From: Pseudomonadales bacterium
Lineage (GTDB): Bacteria > Pseudomonadota > Gammaproteobacteria > Pseudomonadales > Ketobacteraceae
Direction: 5' to 3'
Assembly (NCBI GenBank): GCA_002701845.1
Contig: NZXG01000040.1
Location: forward strand, 1-64,000
DNA length: 64,000 nt
The stretch's first letter is position 1. Every line of letters starts with the position of its first letter. The translations under genes and the position numbers were made by a program. Below, one piece after another: positions 8,387 to 15,609 of this stretch. The notes below the pieces were generated by a model. That model was not told the origin of the DNA. It saw nothing but the letters and a program-made list of their open reading frames with translations, and ran no database searches.

Positions 8387-8446
8387 CTGAACCCGCGGGC
8401 GGGCTTGGTTCAGCGGGGATTCAGGCAACCGGCGCTAGGCTGAACC
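8387..8446. promoter_or_regulatory. CTGAACC boxes in a divergent promoter region
   Basis: CTGAACC (8387-8393), its inverse GGTTCAG (8407-8413) and a third copy CTGAACC (8440-8446) lie in the 139 bases between two divergent genes for exported proteins. The inverted pair has a 13-base spacer and could be an operator for a shared regulator. No regulator is identified. Confidence 0.35.
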
Positions 8447-8472
8447 CACCATCAATTGAAGGAGGAATCCTG

Positions 8473-8865
8473 ATGTGGTCTAAAACAATCATCATGCCGG
8501 CGGTGCTGGCGCTGGCAGGGGCAGCGGCCCTGACATCCAATCAGGCTTATGCCCTGAACGACGACGAAGCGGCAGTGCTGATGGGGCTGGCGGTGGGTAC
8601 CATCACCGCTGTGGCGGTAAAGCATCACCGGGACCATGACCGGCGTGACTGGGAACAGCGCCGGCGACACTATCGTGAGCCCCCGCGCTATTCCCGTTAC
8701 CATGCGCCGCAGCGGGTTGAACACTATGTGATCCACCGGCCACCGCAGCATCGTCCTTACCACCGTCGCTATGATGCCCACCCGGGCCGACATTACGGAC
8801 ATAAGCGTCACGGTGGCTACACTTATGAGTACGAGTACAAGGTGAAAAAGCGTGGCCGGTTTTAA
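8473..8865 (+). CDS. exported His/Arg/Tyr-rich protein, unknown
   Basis: The 130-residue protein starts at ATG 8473 with GAAGGAGG upstream. The signal peptide ends around ALTSNQAYA. A short hydrophobic part follows (AAVLMGLAVGTITAVAV), then a very basic low-complexity tail rich in His, Arg, Pro and Tyr (for example HYVIHRPPQHRPYHRRYD). The tail could bind metal, nucleic acid or acidic polysaccharide in the periplasm, but nothing shows which. It is divergent from the choice-of-anchor H gene, with which it may share regulation. I recognise no family. Confidence 0.7.
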   Translation: MWSKTIIMPAVLALAGAAALTSNQAYALNDDEAAVLMGLAVGTITAVAVKHHRDHDRRDWEQRRRHYREPPRYSRYHAPQRVEHYVIHRPPQHRPYHRRYDAHPGRHYGHKRHGGYTYEYEYKVKKRGRF

Positions 8866-8912
8866 TGACCCCGCTGGTTATCAATCACGCGGGTCACCTA
8901 AAGAACTTACAG

Positions 8913-8939
8913 CCGCCCTTGTAAATGCTACAAGGGCGG
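8913..8939. terminator. strong hairpin downstream of His-rich gene
   Basis: A perfect 11-bp stem, CCGCCCTTGTA (8913-8923) with TACAAGGGCGG (8929-8939), has an AATGC loop and lies 48 bases after the stop codon. No T run follows, so it may be a Rho-assisted terminator or a 3'-end protecting stem rather than a classical intrinsic terminator. Confidence 0.5.
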
Positions 8940-9094
8940 TGACTCACTGATTCCCTGTGTTTTTCCCGCCCTGGGCCGCAGCCCCCGTCACTGCTGCTTT
9001 TCTCAAAAAAAAACCATCTTGGCACGCTCCTGGCTTAGTAACCACTGCAAGTTTAGAGACAGACAATCAGCAGACAGGACAGTCGGGATTATCG

Positions 9095-9541
9095 ATGAAC
9101 ATTTTCCAGGCATTGCGACAGGATCATGACAAACAACGCCAGCTGTTAGAGGCTTTGTTGGAAACCAGTGGCGACACCGAGGAAAGGGTTCATATCTTTC
9201 TTGCGCTCAAGGATGAGTTAATCAGTCACGCGGTGGCGGAAGAGCGGGCTTTTTACAAGCCGCTCATCATGGACGATATGACGCAGGAGAAGTCGCGTCA
9301 TGCCATCGCCGAGCATCACGAAATCGACGAGCTGATCGAAGCATTGGAAGCGGAAGATCGCAGTTCGCCAGCCTGGCTCAGCACCGCGAAAAAGCTGCAG
9401 GCAAAAGTGTTGCACCATCTGGACGACGAAGAACAGGAGTTCTTCCAGGTGGCGGGACGTGTGTTGGAGGACAAGGAGAAGAGTGCTCTGGCAGATGAGT
9501 TTCTAGAGGAGAAGCGCGACCACATGGACGTGGAATCCTAA
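9095..9541 (+). CDS. hemerythrin HHE-domain protein
   Basis: The 148-residue all-helical protein has diiron ligand motifs of the HHE family: RQDHDKQ (about 10), LISHAVAEERAFY (H and E near 45-50), AEHHEIDELI (about 74) and LHHLDDEEQEFF near 107. Start ATG 9095 (MNIFQALRQDHD) fits the family better than upstream options. Such proteins bind oxygen or act in iron storage, nitric oxide or redox stress responses; the ligand is not predictable. It is a single gene with a clean terminator after it. Confidence 0.85.
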   Translation: MNIFQALRQDHDKQRQLLEALLETSGDTEERVHIFLALKDELISHAVAEERAFYKPLIMDDMTQEKSRHAIAEHHEIDELIEALEAEDRSSPAWLSTAKKLQAKVLHHLDDEEQEFFQVAGRVLEDKEKSALADEFLEEKRDHMDVES

Positions 9542-9571
9542 CCAGTTTTCAACCCCCCCAATGTTGACCTC

Positions 9572-9602
9572 GCCGCATTTCCCCAATGCGGCATTTTTTT
9601 GT
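9572..9602 (+). terminator. intrinsic terminator of hemerythrin gene
   Basis: GCCGCATT (9572-9579) pairs with AATGCGGC (9585-9592) around TCCCC, followed by A and a run of seven T. It lies 31 bases after the hemerythrin stop and before the convergent helicase gene. Confidence 0.85.
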
Positions 9603-9641
9603 CTGCTATTCACAAACTCTGCAATTCGCGGCCCGGTGAGA

Positions 9642-11588
9642 TTAATCGAAGTCCAGCAGCTCATCCAGCACCGAGCCGCCACCATGGCCCTGTTGATAGC
9701 CAAAATGCTGGTATTCCACCAGCGCTGGCGGTAAATATTCCAGGAAGTAACCACTGCCCACCCCGTGCACGAAAGAGCCCCCATGAAACAGGGTTCGGTT
9801 ATCGTCTCCCGCCCGGGTAATCAGTAATTCGTTCTGGGCCCGGGTCAAAGCCACGTACAGGATCCGCCGCTCCTCTTCTTCCGCGTCCTGGTTACCCAGG
9901 CTGCGCATGTGGGGATAGAGCCCGGGCTGCACCCCCAGGCAATAACACACCGGCGCCTCGGTGCCCTTGGCGCTGTGCACGGTGATCAGGGTGACGCAGT
10001 CCTCCTGCTCGGTTTTCTCCGCTTCGGAGTTGGACACCGGGTCCAGGGTGTAGGCCTCCACAAAGCCCAGCAGATCTTTATAGCGATTGGCCAGATCGGA
10101 TAACAGCCGCAGATCCGCCAGCCGGCTTTCCCAGCGGTCGTAACGTTGGGCCAGGGCCTTGGATAAATGCTCGGCACCCATTTTCAGGGCCTTGCCCGGC
10201 TCGCCCCGATACTGCTGAATCAGGGCGATGCCCTGGCGAATGTCTTCCCGTTGCGCCAGGGTGCTGTCCAGAATCTGCAGTGGGTTATCCACCGGATCCA
10301 GTTCAATTAACCGGCTCACCACCCGGGCGGCGGTGGCGTCACCGATCCTGGGCCAGCATTTCAGATAGCGGATCCAGGCCAGCTCATCGTAAGCGCTGAT
10401 GGCGGCCCGGCACAGGGACAGCAGGTCCTTTACGTGGGCCGCTTCCAGCAGGCTGGTGCCCCCCACGAAACGATAGGGAATCTGGCGTTCAATCAACGCC
10501 CCCTCCAGGGTTTTGGCGGACCAGGCGGAGCGCACCAGCACCATGTGCTCGCTCCAGGGGGCACCGGCTTCGTGACGGCTTTGCAGATCGGATGCGATCC
10601 AGGCGGCTTCATCGAACTTGCTTTCAAAATCCAGTAGCAGAGGTTTCAAGCCCCGGCCGCGGTGGGCCTGCAGTTGCTTGTCGTACTCAATGGGGGACTG
10701 GGTCAGCAGCCAGTTGGCCAGATCCAGAATCTGCTGGGTGCTGCGGTAGTTCTCCCGCAGTTTCAAAGTGGCGGCGCCGGGCAACCGTTGTTCGAACTCG
10801 TGTACGTTGCGAAAATCCGCGCCCCGGAAGGCGTAGATGGATTGGGCGTCGTCCCCCACGCAGAACAACCGGGCGCTGGCCAGGGCCTTGAGGATACGCC
10901 ACTGCAACGGGTTGGTGTCCTGCATCTCGTCCACCAGCACATGCTGGTAGAGGCCGGCGATGCGCGCCCGCAGTTTGGGGTTGCTTTCGATGCCCACCAC
11001 AAACCGATGCAGAATATCGTCGTAGTCCAGATAGTGCCGCTGCTGCTTACGTTGCTCGTAGCGTTCGGCGATCTCCAGCAGCCGGGCCATGGTCTGCTCG
11101 TCCAGCTCGGTAAACTGGTGCAGGTAATCCGCCAGCGCCAGGCAGCAGTTCTTGGCGTAGGAGATGTAATTGAGTATGGCGGGGGCCTTGGGGAAGTCCC
11201 GTTTTTCCCCCTTTTTTAACCGCTCCCCCCGGATCAGCTGCAACAGACTCTGGGCGTCATCACGGTCGATCACCGTGCGGTCCTCCACCCCGAACGGTTT
11301 GGGCACCCGGCGCATGACCTGCAGGCAGAAATGGTGGAAGGTACCGGCGGTAATGTTGTCCGCCACCTTGCCCACTTCGTTGTGCAATCGCAGCAGCATT
11401 TCCTTGGCGGCGCGGCGGGTGAAGGTGAGCATCAGCAGGCGTTCCGCCGGCACCCCCTGCTGGATCAGGAACAGGATGCGGCCGATGATGGTGCGGGTTT
11501 TGCCGGTACCGGCGCCGGCCAGCACCAGCAGGTGTTGGGCCTGCCCCTGATAGTGGGCGGCGGCCTGTTGTTCGGGATTCAGTTTCAT
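9642..11588 (-). CDS. UvrD/Rep-family ATP-dependent DNA helicase
   Basis: This 648-residue superfamily 1A helicase starts at ATG 11588 (MKLNPEQQAAAHYQGQ, the Q motif). Landmarks in order are Walker A LAGAGTGKTRTII, LTFTRRAAKEM (Ia), VDEMQDTNPLQW (Walker B; the usual DExxD appears as DEMQD), GDDAQSIYAFRGAD (III), LRENYRS (IV), TVHSAKGTEAPVCY (V) and LYVALTRAQNELLI (VI). It is shorter than UvrD or Rep and ends in an acidic LDELLDFD tail. The role is 3'-5' DNA unwinding in repair or fork restart; the paralogue is not assignable. It is divergent from the CDF transporter gene. Confidence 0.88.
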   Translation of the reverse strand: MKLNPEQQAAAHYQGQAQHLLVLAGAGTGKTRTIIGRILFLIQQGVPAERLLMLTFTRRAAKEMLLRLHNEVGKVADNITAGTFHHFCLQVMRRVPKPFGVEDRTVIDRDDAQSLLQLIRGERLKKGEKRDFPKAPAILNYISYAKNCCLALADYLHQFTELDEQTMARLLEIAERYEQRKQQRHYLDYDDILHRFVVGIESNPKLRARIAGLYQHVLVDEMQDTNPLQWRILKALASARLFCVGDDAQSIYAFRGADFRNVHEFEQRLPGAATLKLRENYRSTQQILDLANWLLTQSPIEYDKQLQAHRGRGLKPLLLDFESKFDEAAWIASDLQSRHEAGAPWSEHMVLVRSAWSAKTLEGALIERQIPYRFVGGTSLLEAAHVKDLLSLCRAAISAYDELAWIRYLKCWPRIGDATAARVVSRLIELDPVDNPLQILDSTLAQREDIRQGIALIQQYRGEPGKALKMGAEHLSKALAQRYDRWESRLADLRLLSDLANRYKDLLGFVEAYTLDPVSNSEAEKTEQEDCVTLITVHSAKGTEAPVCYCLGVQPGLYPHMRSLGNQDAEEEERRILYVALTRAQNELLITRAGDDNRTLFHGGSFVHGVGSGYFLEYLPPALVEYQHFGYQQGHGGGSVLDELLDFD

Positions 11589-11630
11589 CGCTGGGATGAT
11601 ACCGAAGTGACCGGGCGGCGCAAAGCGGCC

Positions 11631-11659
11631 CTGACGCCGGTGGCGGGCCCGGGTATAAT
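11631..11659 (+). promoter_or_regulatory. sigma-70 promoter of the CDF transporter gene
   Basis: -35 CTGACG (11631-11636), a 17-base spacer and a perfect -10 TATAAT (11654-11659) lie about 55 bases before ATG 11714. The element is inside the gap between the divergent helicase and transporter genes. Confidence 0.65.
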
Positions 11660-11713
11660 GCGCTGCCGATGGCCACCGCCATTGACAACCCGCTTCAGCC
11701 ATAAGGAAACAGC

Positions 11714-12622
11714 ATGTCTCACGGCGCCGACTCCCTGAAAAGCATCCTCTTCGCCCTGGGGGCCAATACCGCCATTGCCGTGGCCAAGCTGGTGGCCGCC
11801 CTGATCACCGGCTCCGGCGCCATGCTGGCGGAATCCATCCACTCGTTCGCCGATGCCGGCAACCAGACCCTGCTGATTCTGGGGCTGAAGCGGGCCCGCA
11901 CCGCCCCCAGCGAGGATTATCCCCTGGGTTATGGCAAGGCCATTTACTTCTGGTCGTTTATCGTGGCCATCATTCTGTTCAGTCTGGGTGGGCTGTTCTC
12001 CCTGTACGAGGGCTGGCACAAACTGCAGCATCCGGAACCTCTCAGTTACCCCCTGGTGGCCATCGGGGTGCTGGTGTTTGCCATGGTGGCAGAGGGTATC
12101 TCCCTGTGGGGCTGCCTGCGGGAAGTCAATAAGGTGCGGGCCGGCCGCTCTTACTGGCGCTGGTTTCGACAGAGCCGGCAGAGCGAGCTGCTGGTGGTCT
12201 TTGGCGAGGATCTGGCGGCCCTGCTGGGGTTGGCCTTTGCCCTGCTGGCCATTGTGGTGACCCTGATCACCGGGAATCCCGCCTACGATGCGGTCGGTAC
12301 TCTGGTGATCGGAGCCCTCTTGCTGTTGATCGCAATACTGATCGGCAACGAGGTGCGTGAGTTGTTGATCGGGCAGAGTGCCGACCCCCTGGAACGGGCG
12401 CGGATGCTGGACTGGCTGCAACAGCGGCCGGAGGTGGAGCAGGTCTTCAATCTGCTGACCATGCAGATGGGGGCGGATTTGATGGTGGCGGTGAAGGCGC
12501 GGATGGTGGCTACCGGCAGTGAAGCGGGTCTGATCCGGGCCATTAATGAGGTGGAGGCCGGTTTTCGGCAGCAGTTTCAGGGGGTGCGCTGGCTGTTCTT
12601 TGAACCGGATAATCAGGATTGA
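11714..12622 (+). CDS. cation diffusion facilitator (CDF) transporter
   Basis: The 302-residue inner-membrane protein starts at ATG 11714 with AAGGAAA upstream. About six membrane segments lie in the first 215 residues. The CDF signature is present: a first helix SILFALGANTAIAVAKLVAA, then ESIHSFADAGNQTLLILGL, where D replaces/precedes the usual HxxxD metal site, and the loop DYPLGYGKAIYFW. A second metal-site helix contains VVFGEDLAALLGL. A cytoplasmic C-terminal domain follows (about 220-302). The family exports divalent metals such as Zn, Fe, Co or Mn using the proton gradient; the HSxxD/ExxD pattern does not fix the metal. Confidence 0.85.
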   Translation: MSHGADSLKSILFALGANTAIAVAKLVAALITGSGAMLAESIHSFADAGNQTLLILGLKRARTAPSEDYPLGYGKAIYFWSFIVAIILFSLGGLFSLYEGWHKLQHPEPLSYPLVAIGVLVFAMVAEGISLWGCLREVNKVRAGRSYWRWFRQSRQSELLVVFGEDLAALLGLAFALLAIVVTLITGNPAYDAVGTLVIGALLLLIAILIGNEVRELLIGQSADPLERARMLDWLQQRPEVEQVFNLLTMQMGADLMVAVKARMVATGSEAGLIRAINEVEAGFRQQFQGVRWLFFEPDNQD

Positions 12623-12668
12623 GGGGTCCTTAAGGGGCTTTTTTCAGGTACTATGGTACCCGGTTGGC

Positions 12669-12697
12669 TTAGCTTTCCCGGATGATCCGGGTATACT
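12669..12697 (+). promoter_or_regulatory. tetR-type promoter with palindromic operator in the spacer
   Basis: A perfect odd palindrome CCCGGAT-G-ATCCGGG (12677-12691) directly abuts a good -10 TATACT (12692-12697). A weak -35 TTAGCT lies at 12669-12674 with a 17-base spacer. The palindrome fills the spacer, which is the usual place for a TetR-family self-repressing operator. The regulator starts 44 bases downstream. Confidence 0.6.
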
Positions 12698-12740
12698 GAT
12701 GCCCAGGATCCGCCAGTCCATGCAGCAAGGGTGAAGTCGC

Positions 12741-13511
12741 GTGACAGCAGTAACACAAGCCGAGCATAAATCAGATACCCGGGAAAAGCTGATCCTGGTG
12801 GCTATCCGGATGTTCGCGGAACAGGGCTTCAGCGGCGTGTCCATGCGCAATATCAACAGCGCCGCCGGCACCCGCAATTCCTCGGCGGTGCATTACCATT
12901 TCGGCAGTAAGATGGGCATCATCGAAGCAGTGATGGAGAAGCTCAATAGCCAACTGCGACCTATCTTTGATCAGATTACCGGCGCCCTGGACACCAAAGC
13001 GGAACAGGGCCGGCTGCAGGCGGAGGACGTGGCCATGGCCATTCAGCTGCCGTTCTGGGTACTTTACTGCACGCCGGAATACGGTCGCAGCGCGGTACGC
13101 CTCAGTGCCCGTCTGATGCTGGAGGCCGATGCCGAGCTCAAGGCCCTCTACAACCGTTATTTACAGGAACCGGTGGGTCGGATGCTGAAACTGATGACCC
13201 GGTTGCAGCCCAATAAAGATCCCCATCATCTGAAATTTCAGATCGTCCACTGCTTTATGGCCACCATTTCCGGCCTGGCCACCATTGATCTGCTGGACAG
13301 TACTCCCCTGGGGGACATCCGGTTTGAACAGGATGCCGAAATGATGATGGTACACATCTTTCATCTGGCCCAGGGTCTGGGCTGTGAACAGCCGGATTAC
13401 GCCGGGTTTGATATGAATTTCTGGTCGCGCTTCAGTCACTTCATGGCCATGACGCCCGCTCAGGACGCGGTGGCCGCTGACCCTTCCGGTTCAGCGGCCG
13501 ACGCCAGCTGA
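12741..13511 (+). CDS. TetR/AcrR family transcriptional regulator
   Basis: The 256-residue protein starts at GTG 12741. An N-terminal TetR helix-turn-helix spans about 13-60: REKLILVAIRMFAEQGFSGV, MRNINSAAG, and the recognition helix SSAVHYHFGSKMGIIEAV. The ligand domain (70-240) is of the type often seen in regulators of fatty-acid or hydrocarbon metabolism; the low-complexity tail is not conserved. The ligand is unknown. A palindrome inside its own promoter suggests autoregulation. The neighbouring metal transporter is on the same strand, but it has its own promoter and is not an obvious target. Confidence 0.88.
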   Translation: MTAVTQAEHKSDTREKLILVAIRMFAEQGFSGVSMRNINSAAGTRNSSAVHYHFGSKMGIIEAVMEKLNSQLRPIFDQITGALDTKAEQGRLQAEDVAMAIQLPFWVLYCTPEYGRSAVRLSARLMLEADAELKALYNRYLQEPVGRMLKLMTRLQPNKDPHHLKFQIVHCFMATISGLATIDLLDSTPLGDIRFEQDAEMMMVHIFHLAQGLGCEQPDYAGFDMNFWSRFSHFMAMTPAQDAVAADPSGSAADAS

Positions 13512-13539
13512 ATAAGCCTCAGGGCCTGGCCCCAATACC

Positions 13540-14250
13540 TCAGAGCGTACCTTCCTCTTCGTCGCCATCACCGGTCGCAGCGTCTGCCGTGCCGCCCTGC
13601 TCCGGGCTCCAGCCCAGGCTGTTGCCCTGGGTGGCAATAATAAAATTGGCCAGCTGCTCGATAGTGGGCAATTCGTAGAGTACCGAGATGGGGATATCCA
13701 GCTTCAACTGCTGCTTGATGCGGAATTTCATCTCGGTGACCTGCAGGCTGTGGCCCCCCAGTTCAAAGAAACTGGCCCCCGGGGCGATGTCCGGCACCTG
13801 CAGCAGTTCCTTCCAGATGGCCCGTAGCTGGTCCCCCAGGCTGGGACGGTTGGCGGGGTCGTTGTCCTGATCCCGTTTCAGCAGGGCCAGCAGATCCCGC
13901 AACAGAAACTGCACCTGATCCCGGCCCAGGCGATCCGGGCCGTAGTGCACGTGAATGTCCATGCGCCGGGCCTGCTCGACAATATGCACCTCGAACGGTG
14001 CCAGCATCAGCCCGGCATGCAGGTGCTGCACTGCCAGTACCGCCAGGGGTGTCTCTCCCCCCTGGGTTACGCGGGGATTATTGCTGTCGGTATCCACATC
14101 AAACCAGTGATAATGCACCAGTGGCACGCTGGCCCCCTGTTGGCACAGGGCCTGGGCCAGTTGCTCGGACACCGGGGAATAGCGGGTATGGAGCTGCGCC
14201 AGTTCGCCGGCGGCATCGAAAGTCTGCCCCTCGTGGCGCTGACCCTGCAC
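13540..14250 (-). CDS. C-terminal fragment: condensation-domain end plus peptidyl carrier protein
   Basis: This frame holds the second half of a nonribosomal-peptide-type condensation domain (YSPVSEQLAQALCQQG ... PLVHYHWFDVD) and then a carrier domain. The carrier includes LGDQLRAIWKELLQVPDIAP and FFELGGHSLQVTEMKFRI, where the Ser of GGHSL takes the phosphopantetheine arm. It ends in an acidic glycine-rich tail. It lies in the same reading frame as the upstream fragment at 14320-15192, separated by one TGA (14320-14322) and 23 sense codons. The GTG at 14248-14250 is only the first start-like codon after the break, and no SD precedes it. No adenylation or thioesterase domain is nearby, so the product is unknown. 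Confidence 0.7.
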   Translation of the reverse strand: MQGQRHEGQTFDAAGELAQLHTRYSPVSEQLAQALCQQGASVPLVHYHWFDVDTDSNNPRVTQGGETPLAVLAVQHLHAGLMLAPFEVHIVEQARRMDIHVHYGPDRLGRDQVQFLLRDLLALLKRDQDNDPANRPSLGDQLRAIWKELLQVPDIAPGASFFELGGHSLQVTEMKFRIKQQLKLDIPISVLYELPTIEQLANFIIATQGNSLGWSPEQGGTADAATGDGDEEEGTL

Positions 14251-14319
14251 CGGTACGTAGTAGGGGAAATACCCCAGCAGGTTTTCAAAACTGCTGTCCT
14301 TCAGGGTTGGGTCGGCAAA

Positions 14320-15192
14320 TCAGTAAGTGACCTCCTCGTGTGAGAGCCAGGAATAGAGGGTCTGATGGAGCCCATCACAGAGCCATTGTTTGGCACTGAT
14401 CCCGCTGGGTAAATGTTGTTCCAGAAACGCCTCATCCAGCATTTCGTGGTGATGCTGGGCGCGGACGCAGGGGGCCCGCCGGTTTTTTTGCTTCAGCGGG
14501 GCCGGCGCCAGCCGGTTCCATTCGCTGGCGAGAAATTTTTCCCCCAGCACCTGCCGCGACCAGGCGGCAAATCCGGCCTGATGACAGTTATCCGGCAGAT
14601 CGATGGCCTCCAGTCGGCCCGCCAGCATGGACAGCAACTGATTTCCCAGGCGCAACAGGGAGTAGCTGTCCAATACCAGGGGGTGTGCCGCCAGCAGCAG
14701 GTGACAGGGGCCGGCAGCCCCCTGTGCCAGCACCAGTTTCAGGGCCGGTTGGGCCCGGTGGGTTTGCAGCTCCAAACGTAACTCAGTGAGGGCATCGCTG
14801 GCGGCGGCGGATTGCTCCGGCAGGATCACTGCAGTGGGAGTCAGTGCCCCCTGCATTGGCCAGTGGTTGGTATCCGGGTGCGGGCAGGCCCCCAGTATGG
14901 GATAGGCATGCTGCAACTGCTGCAGGTGCTGCTCCAGCTGCGCCAAGTTCACCGGCCCCTCCAGTAAAAACTCCACCATCCGGTTGCCGGCGCCGGCAGG
15001 CAGTTGTGCCAGTAATGACTGCTGGTGGGGCGACAGGGGCAGGCCCTGAGTCGGGTTTGGCTCGGGGTGGGTGTGGGGTTTGGGCTGACGGGCACTGTTC
15101 AGCTTGCGCTGGCGGATTTTCTCAAACAGCAGTTGTCGCTGCTGGGGGCTCAAATCAGCAAACTGAGACATGGCGTCATTCTTGGAGGTCAT
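14320..15192 (-). CDS. N-terminal fragment: condensation-like domain, ended by in-frame TGA
   Basis: The 290-residue frame starts at ATG 15192 with AAGGTAAG upstream. The start LSPQQRQLLFEKIRQRKL is typical of NRPS module N-termini, and LPLSPHQQSLLAQLP is core C1 of a condensation domain. Where the active HHxxxDG motif should be there is HPLVLDSYSL, so the first His and the Gly are lost and classical condensation activity is unlikely. Translation ends at TGA 14320-14322 after SHEEVTY, while homologous sequence continues in the same frame (FADPTLKDSSFENLLGY...). The intact gene would encode about 550 residues, condensation-like plus carrier. Either this is a nonsense mutation or two half proteins are made. 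Confidence 0.7.
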   Translation of the reverse strand: MTSKNDAMSQFADLSPQQRQLLFEKIRQRKLNSARQPKPHTHPEPNPTQGLPLSPHQQSLLAQLPAGAGNRMVEFLLEGPVNLAQLEQHLQQLQHAYPILGACPHPDTNHWPMQGALTPTAVILPEQSAAASDALTELRLELQTHRAQPALKLVLAQGAAGPCHLLLAAHPLVLDSYSLLRLGNQLLSMLAGRLEAIDLPDNCHQAGFAAWSRQVLGEKFLASEWNRLAPAPLKQKNRRAPCVRAQHHHEMLDEAFLEQHLPSGISAKQWLCDGLHQTLYSWLSHEEVTY

Positions 15193-15609
15193 GGGCTTAC
15201 CTTGAACATCTCGTCTTTATCATTTTTGTTGGCAACGACTAAGTTCGCCCTTCCCTGGAACAACTGACACCTCGAATCATTCAAACGGCACCGCGGCATG
15301 CATGCCTGCCAGTCAGTGTGGATCATTTTCGCCGAAATGTGATTGGAGGTAGACAGGAACTTGCGTATGAATTTTGTAATTGGGTGGGATCGGTGCTGAG
15401 CAGTCAGCACATCACATCCCGGAGCTGACTGGCTACTTCCAGTAGACAGAGTATACCAAGAATAACGGGAAGTTTGTTTAACAGGTTAACAAAAATTTAC
15501 AGCCCGGCAAAAAAAGCCCTCCCGGGTGGGAGGGCGGATTAACCCAGTGCGAGGCGGGTCAAAAAACTGATGCGGTTCTAAACGCGGAAAAACGCTTCCC
15601 GGGGCACCT
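15193..15609. other. intergenic region with hairpins
   Basis: These 417 bases contain no gene I can support. They hold the upstream region of the condensation/carrier gene, a perfect hairpin GTGCTGA-GCAG-TCAGCAC (15393-15410) flanked by GGGAT ... ATCCC, and the terminator of the acyl-CoA dehydrogenase gene at 15511-15535. The middle part is relatively AT-rich. Confidence 0.5.
15511..15535 (-). terminator. intrinsic terminator of acyl-CoA dehydrogenase gene
   Basis: GCCCTCCC (15516-15523) pairs with GGGAGGGC (15528-15535) around GGGT. On the minus strand a T run follows (A run 15509-15515). It lies 75 bases after the stop codon of the gene at 15610-17433. Confidence 0.85.

Noticed and set aside
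236-14322. UGA recoding (Trp or Sec) to explain the two in-frame TGA codons
   Set aside because: Many intact genes here end in TGA (for example rsuA, sufA, phhB neighbours), and no SECIS-like element is seen next to either codon. Two independent nonsense changes or errors are simpler.
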